Assembly (NCBI GenBank): GCA_030063045.1
Contig: JAQSEB010000140.1
Span: forward strand, 186,001 to 250,000
Direction of reading: 5' to 3'
Length of the DNA: 64,000 nt
DNA from: Pratylenchus scribneri
Taxonomy: Eukaryota > Nematoda > Chromadorea > Rhabditida > Pratylenchidae
A model generated the notes under the pieces. The model searched no databases, had not been told where the DNA came from, and saw nothing but the letters and a program-made list of their open reading frames with translations. Shown piece after piece: positions 60,901 to 64,000 of the stretch. Each line of letters starts with the position of its first letter. The first letter of the stretch is position 1. Position numbers and translations under genes: made by a program.

Positions 60901-63900
60901 TAATTTTTAGAGTTATTTTAGGGCTATGATTTTTTTGGCTACTTAAAAATAGGTAGAAGAAAAAATAAGAATTTCTAAAAAAAATTTAAACCAGAAATAT
61001 TGTTTTAAAAATTTCAAAAAATTCTTTCAATTTTTGATTCACAATTTCTTCATTTCAATGGCTAATTTTTAGAGTTATTTTAGGTCTATGATTTTTTTGG
61101 CTACTTAAAAATAGGTAGAAGAAAAAATAAGAATTTCTAAAAAAAATTTAAACCAGAAATATTGTTTTAAAAATTTCAAAAAATTCTTTCAATTTTTGAT
61201 TCACAATTTCTTCATTTCAATGGCTAATTTTTAGAGTTATTTTAGGTCTATGATTTTTTTGGCTACTTAAAAATAGGTAGAAGAAAAAATAAGAATTTCT
61301 AAAAAAAATTTAAACCAGAAATATTGTTTTAAAAATTTCAAAAAATTCTTTCAATTTTTAATTCACAATTTCATCATTTCAATGGCTAATTTTTAGAGTT
61401 ATTTTAGGGCTATGATTTTTTTGGCTACTTAAAAATAGGTAGAAGAAAAAATAAGAATTTCTAAAAAAAATTTAAACCAGAAATATTGTTTTAAAAATTT
61501 CAAAAAATTCTTTCAATTTTTGATTCACAATTTCTTCATTTCAATGGCTAATTTTTAGAGTTATTTTAGGGCTATGATTTTTTTGGCTACTTAAAAATAG
61601 GTAGAAGAAAAAATAAGAATTTCTAAAAAAAATTTAAACCAGAAATATTGTTTTAAAAATTTCAAAAAATTCTTTCAATTTTTGATTCACAATTTCTTCA
61701 TTTCAATGGCTAATTTTTAGAGTTATTTTAGGGCTATGATTTTTTTGGCTACTTAAAAATAGGTAGAAGAAAAAATAAGAATTTCTAAAAATTTAAACCA
61801 GAAATATTGTTTTAAAAATTTCAAAAAATTCTTTCAATTTTTAATTCACAATTTCATCATTTCAATGGCTAATTTTTAGAGTTATTTTAGGGCTATGATT
61901 TTTATTGGCTACTTAAAAATAGGTAGAAGAAAAAATAAGAATTTCTAAAAAAAATTTAAACCAGAAATATTGTTTTAAAAATTTCAAAAAATTCTTTCAA
62001 TTTTTGATTCACAATTTCTTCATTTCAATGGCTAATTTTTAGAGTTATTTTAGGGCTATGATTTTTTTGGCTACTTAAAAATAGGTAGAAGAAAAAATAA
62101 GAATTTCTAAAAAAAATTTAAACCAGAAATATTGTTTTAAAAATTTCAAAAAATTCTTTCAATTTTTGATTCACAATTTCTTCATTTCAATGGCTAATTT
62201 TTAGAGTTATTTTAGGGCTATGATTTTTATTGGCTACTTAAAAATAGATAGAAGAAAAAATAAGAATTTCTAAAAAAAATTTAAACCAGAAATATTGTTT
62301 TAAAAATTTCAAAAAATTCTTTCAATTTTTGATTCACAATTTCTTCATTTCAATGGCTAATTTTTAGAGTTATTTTAGGGCTATGATTTTTATTGGCTAC
62401 TTAAAAATAGGTAGAAGAAAAAATAAGAATTTCTAAAAAAAATTTAAACCAGAAATATTGTTTTAAAAATTTCAAAAAATTCTTTCAATTTTTGATTCAC
62501 AATTTCTTCATTTCAATGGCTAATTTTTAGAGTTATTTTAGGGCTATGATTTTTATTGGCTACTTAAAAATAGGTAGAAGAAAAAATAAGAATTTCTAAA
62601 AATTTAAACCAGAAATATTGTTTTAAAAATTTCAAAAAATTCTTTCAATTTTTGATTCACAATTTCTTCATTTCAATGGCTAATTTTTAGAGTTATTTTA
62701 GGTCTATGATTTTTAATGGCTACTTAAAAATAGGTAGAAGAAAAAATAAGAATTTCTAAAAAAAATTTAAACCAGAAATATTGTTTTAAAAATTTCAAAA
62801 AATTCTTTCAATTTTTAATTCACAATTTCATCATTTTAAAAGTGAATTTTTAAAGTTATTTTAGGTCTATGATTTTTATTGGCTACTTAAAAATAGGTAG
62901 AAGAAAAAATAAGAATTTCTAAAAAAAATTTAAACCAGAAATATTGTTTTAAAAATTTCAAAAAATTCTTTCAATTTTTGATTCACAATTTCTTCATTTC
63001 AATGGCTAATTTTTAGAGTTATTTTAGGGCTATGATTTTTTTGGCTACTTAAAAATAGGTAGAAGAAAAAATAAGAATTTCTAAAAAAAATTTAAACCAG
63101 AAATATTGTTTTAAAAATTTCAAAAAATTCTTTCAATTTTTGATTCACAATTTCTTCATTTCAATGGCTAATTTTTAGAGTTATTTTAGGGCTATGATTT
63201 TTATTGGCTACTTAAAAATAGATAGAAGAAAAAATAAGAATTTCTAAAAAAAATTTAAACCAGAAATATTGTTTTAAAAATTTCAAAAAATTCTTTCAAT
63301 TTTTGATTCACAATTTCTTCATTTCAATGGCTAATTTTTAGAGTTATTTTAGGGCTATGATTTTTATTGGCTACTTAAAAATAGGTAGAAGAAAAAATAA
63401 GAATTTCTAAAAAAAATTTAAACCAGAAATATTGTTTTAAAAATTTCAAAAAATTCTTTCAATTTTTGATTCACAATTTCTTCATTTCAATGGCTAATTT
63501 TTAGAGTTATTTTAGGGCTATGATTTTTTTGGCTACTTAAAAATAGGTAGAAGAAAAAATAAGAATTTCTAAAAAAAATTTAAACCAGAAATATTGTTTT
63601 AAAAATTTCAAAAAATTCTTTCAATTTTTGATTCACAATTTCTTCATTTCAATGGCTAATTTTTAGAGTTATTTTAGGGCTATGATTTTTTTGGCTACTT
63701 AAAAATAGGTAGAAGAAAAAATAAGAATTTCTAAAAAAAATTTAAACCAGAAATATTGTTTTAAAAATTTCAAAAAATTCTTTCAATTTTTAATTCACAA
63801 TTTCATCATTTTAAAAGTGAATTTTTAAAGTTATTTTAGGTCTATGATTTTTATTGGCTACTTAAAAATAGGTAGAAGAAAAAATAAGAATTTCTAAAAA

Positions 63901-64000
63901 TTTAAACCAGAAATATTGTTTTAAAAATTTCAAAAAATTCTTTCAATTTTTGATTCACAATTTCTTCATTTCAATGGCTAATTTTTAGAGTTATTTTAGG
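48906..64000. repeat. 162-bp AT-rich satellite array with higher-order structure
   Basis: About 15.1 kb, roughly 92 monomers, running past the window end. Typical words: TTTAAACCAGAAATATTGTT, TTTCAAAAAATTCTTTCAAT, CATTTCAATGGCTAATTTTT, AGAGTTATTTTAGGGCTATG, GGCTACTTAAAAATAGGTAG. Monomers are 160-164 bp. Marker variants recur at multiples of the monomer. The short CTAAAAATTTAAACC form is at 49953, 50764, 51576, 57732, 59355, 61785, 62596 and 63894 (steps of 5, 5, 38, 10, 15, 5 and 8 monomers). AATTACACAATTTC is at about 53095, 53415, 53898, 54381, 55683, 56657 and 57140 (often 483 bp, three monomers). The first few monomers, up to about 49.4 kb, are the most diverged. No ORF or gene is seen. 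A centromeric or heterochromatic role is possible but unproven. Confidence 0.97.

Noticed and set aside
48906..64000. CRISPR-like appearance of regularly spaced repeats
   Set aside because: Units are contiguous near-identical monomers without unique spacers, in a eukaryotic genome; this is a satellite. The 24-bp, 13-bp and 100-bp arrays likewise lack unique spacers.

Overview
The window is eukaryotic nuclear DNA: very AT-rich, with many small spliced genes and no bacterial gene organisation. I rebuilt the exons by hand and the gene set points to an animal: UPF3/SMG-4, phosphocholine cytidylyltransferase, LIN-37 of the DREAM complex, a HACD dehydratase and an IDH gamma subunit. Compact genes on alternating strands, short introns and extreme AT content suggest a nematode, perhaps a plant-parasitic Tylenchina such as a root-knot nematode. 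The species is an inference; the intron/exon structures are seen directly and keep frame across every junction.

Layout. 1-11.7 kb is gene-poor. It holds a young, complete but gag-only BEL/Pao-like LTR retroelement (2089-5056, 492-bp LTRs that look identical, 5-bp target duplication), two related RNA-hairpin candidates, a GC-rich island and long AT-rich spacer. A 24-bp minisatellite (11.8-12.4 kb) leads into the gene-rich core, 12.5-41 kb: smg-4/UPF3 (-), pcyt (-), lin-37 (+), a NADAR-domain gene (-), a Q-rich unknown (-), a small secreted or membrane peptide gene (+), HACD (-) and idhg (+). Six of these eight genes carry an intronic copy or relative of one dispersed repeat family; further fold-back elements lie in HACD and idhg introns.

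41-48.8 kb is rearranged: scrambled decayed copies of idhg exons around a 13-bp, five-variant tandem array, a Ulp1/C48-type cysteine protease gene with PAQPIDAN peptide repeats and a possible HMG-like N-terminal exon set, and a broken copy of UPF3 exon 6. From about 48.9 kb to the end of the window lies one AT-rich satellite (about 162-bp monomer, roughly 92 copies) with higher-order repeats of five monomers on the flanks and three in the middle. It begins directly after a remnant resembling a fold-back element found in the HACD intron.

The genes do not form one pathway: they cover mRNA surveillance, phospholipid synthesis, cell-cycle repression, ADP-ribose/NAD chemistry, very-long-chain fatty acid elongation and the TCA cycle. 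The most unusual parts are the Ulp1/HMG/repeat locus, the NADAR gene, the coded 13-bp array and the higher-order satellite.
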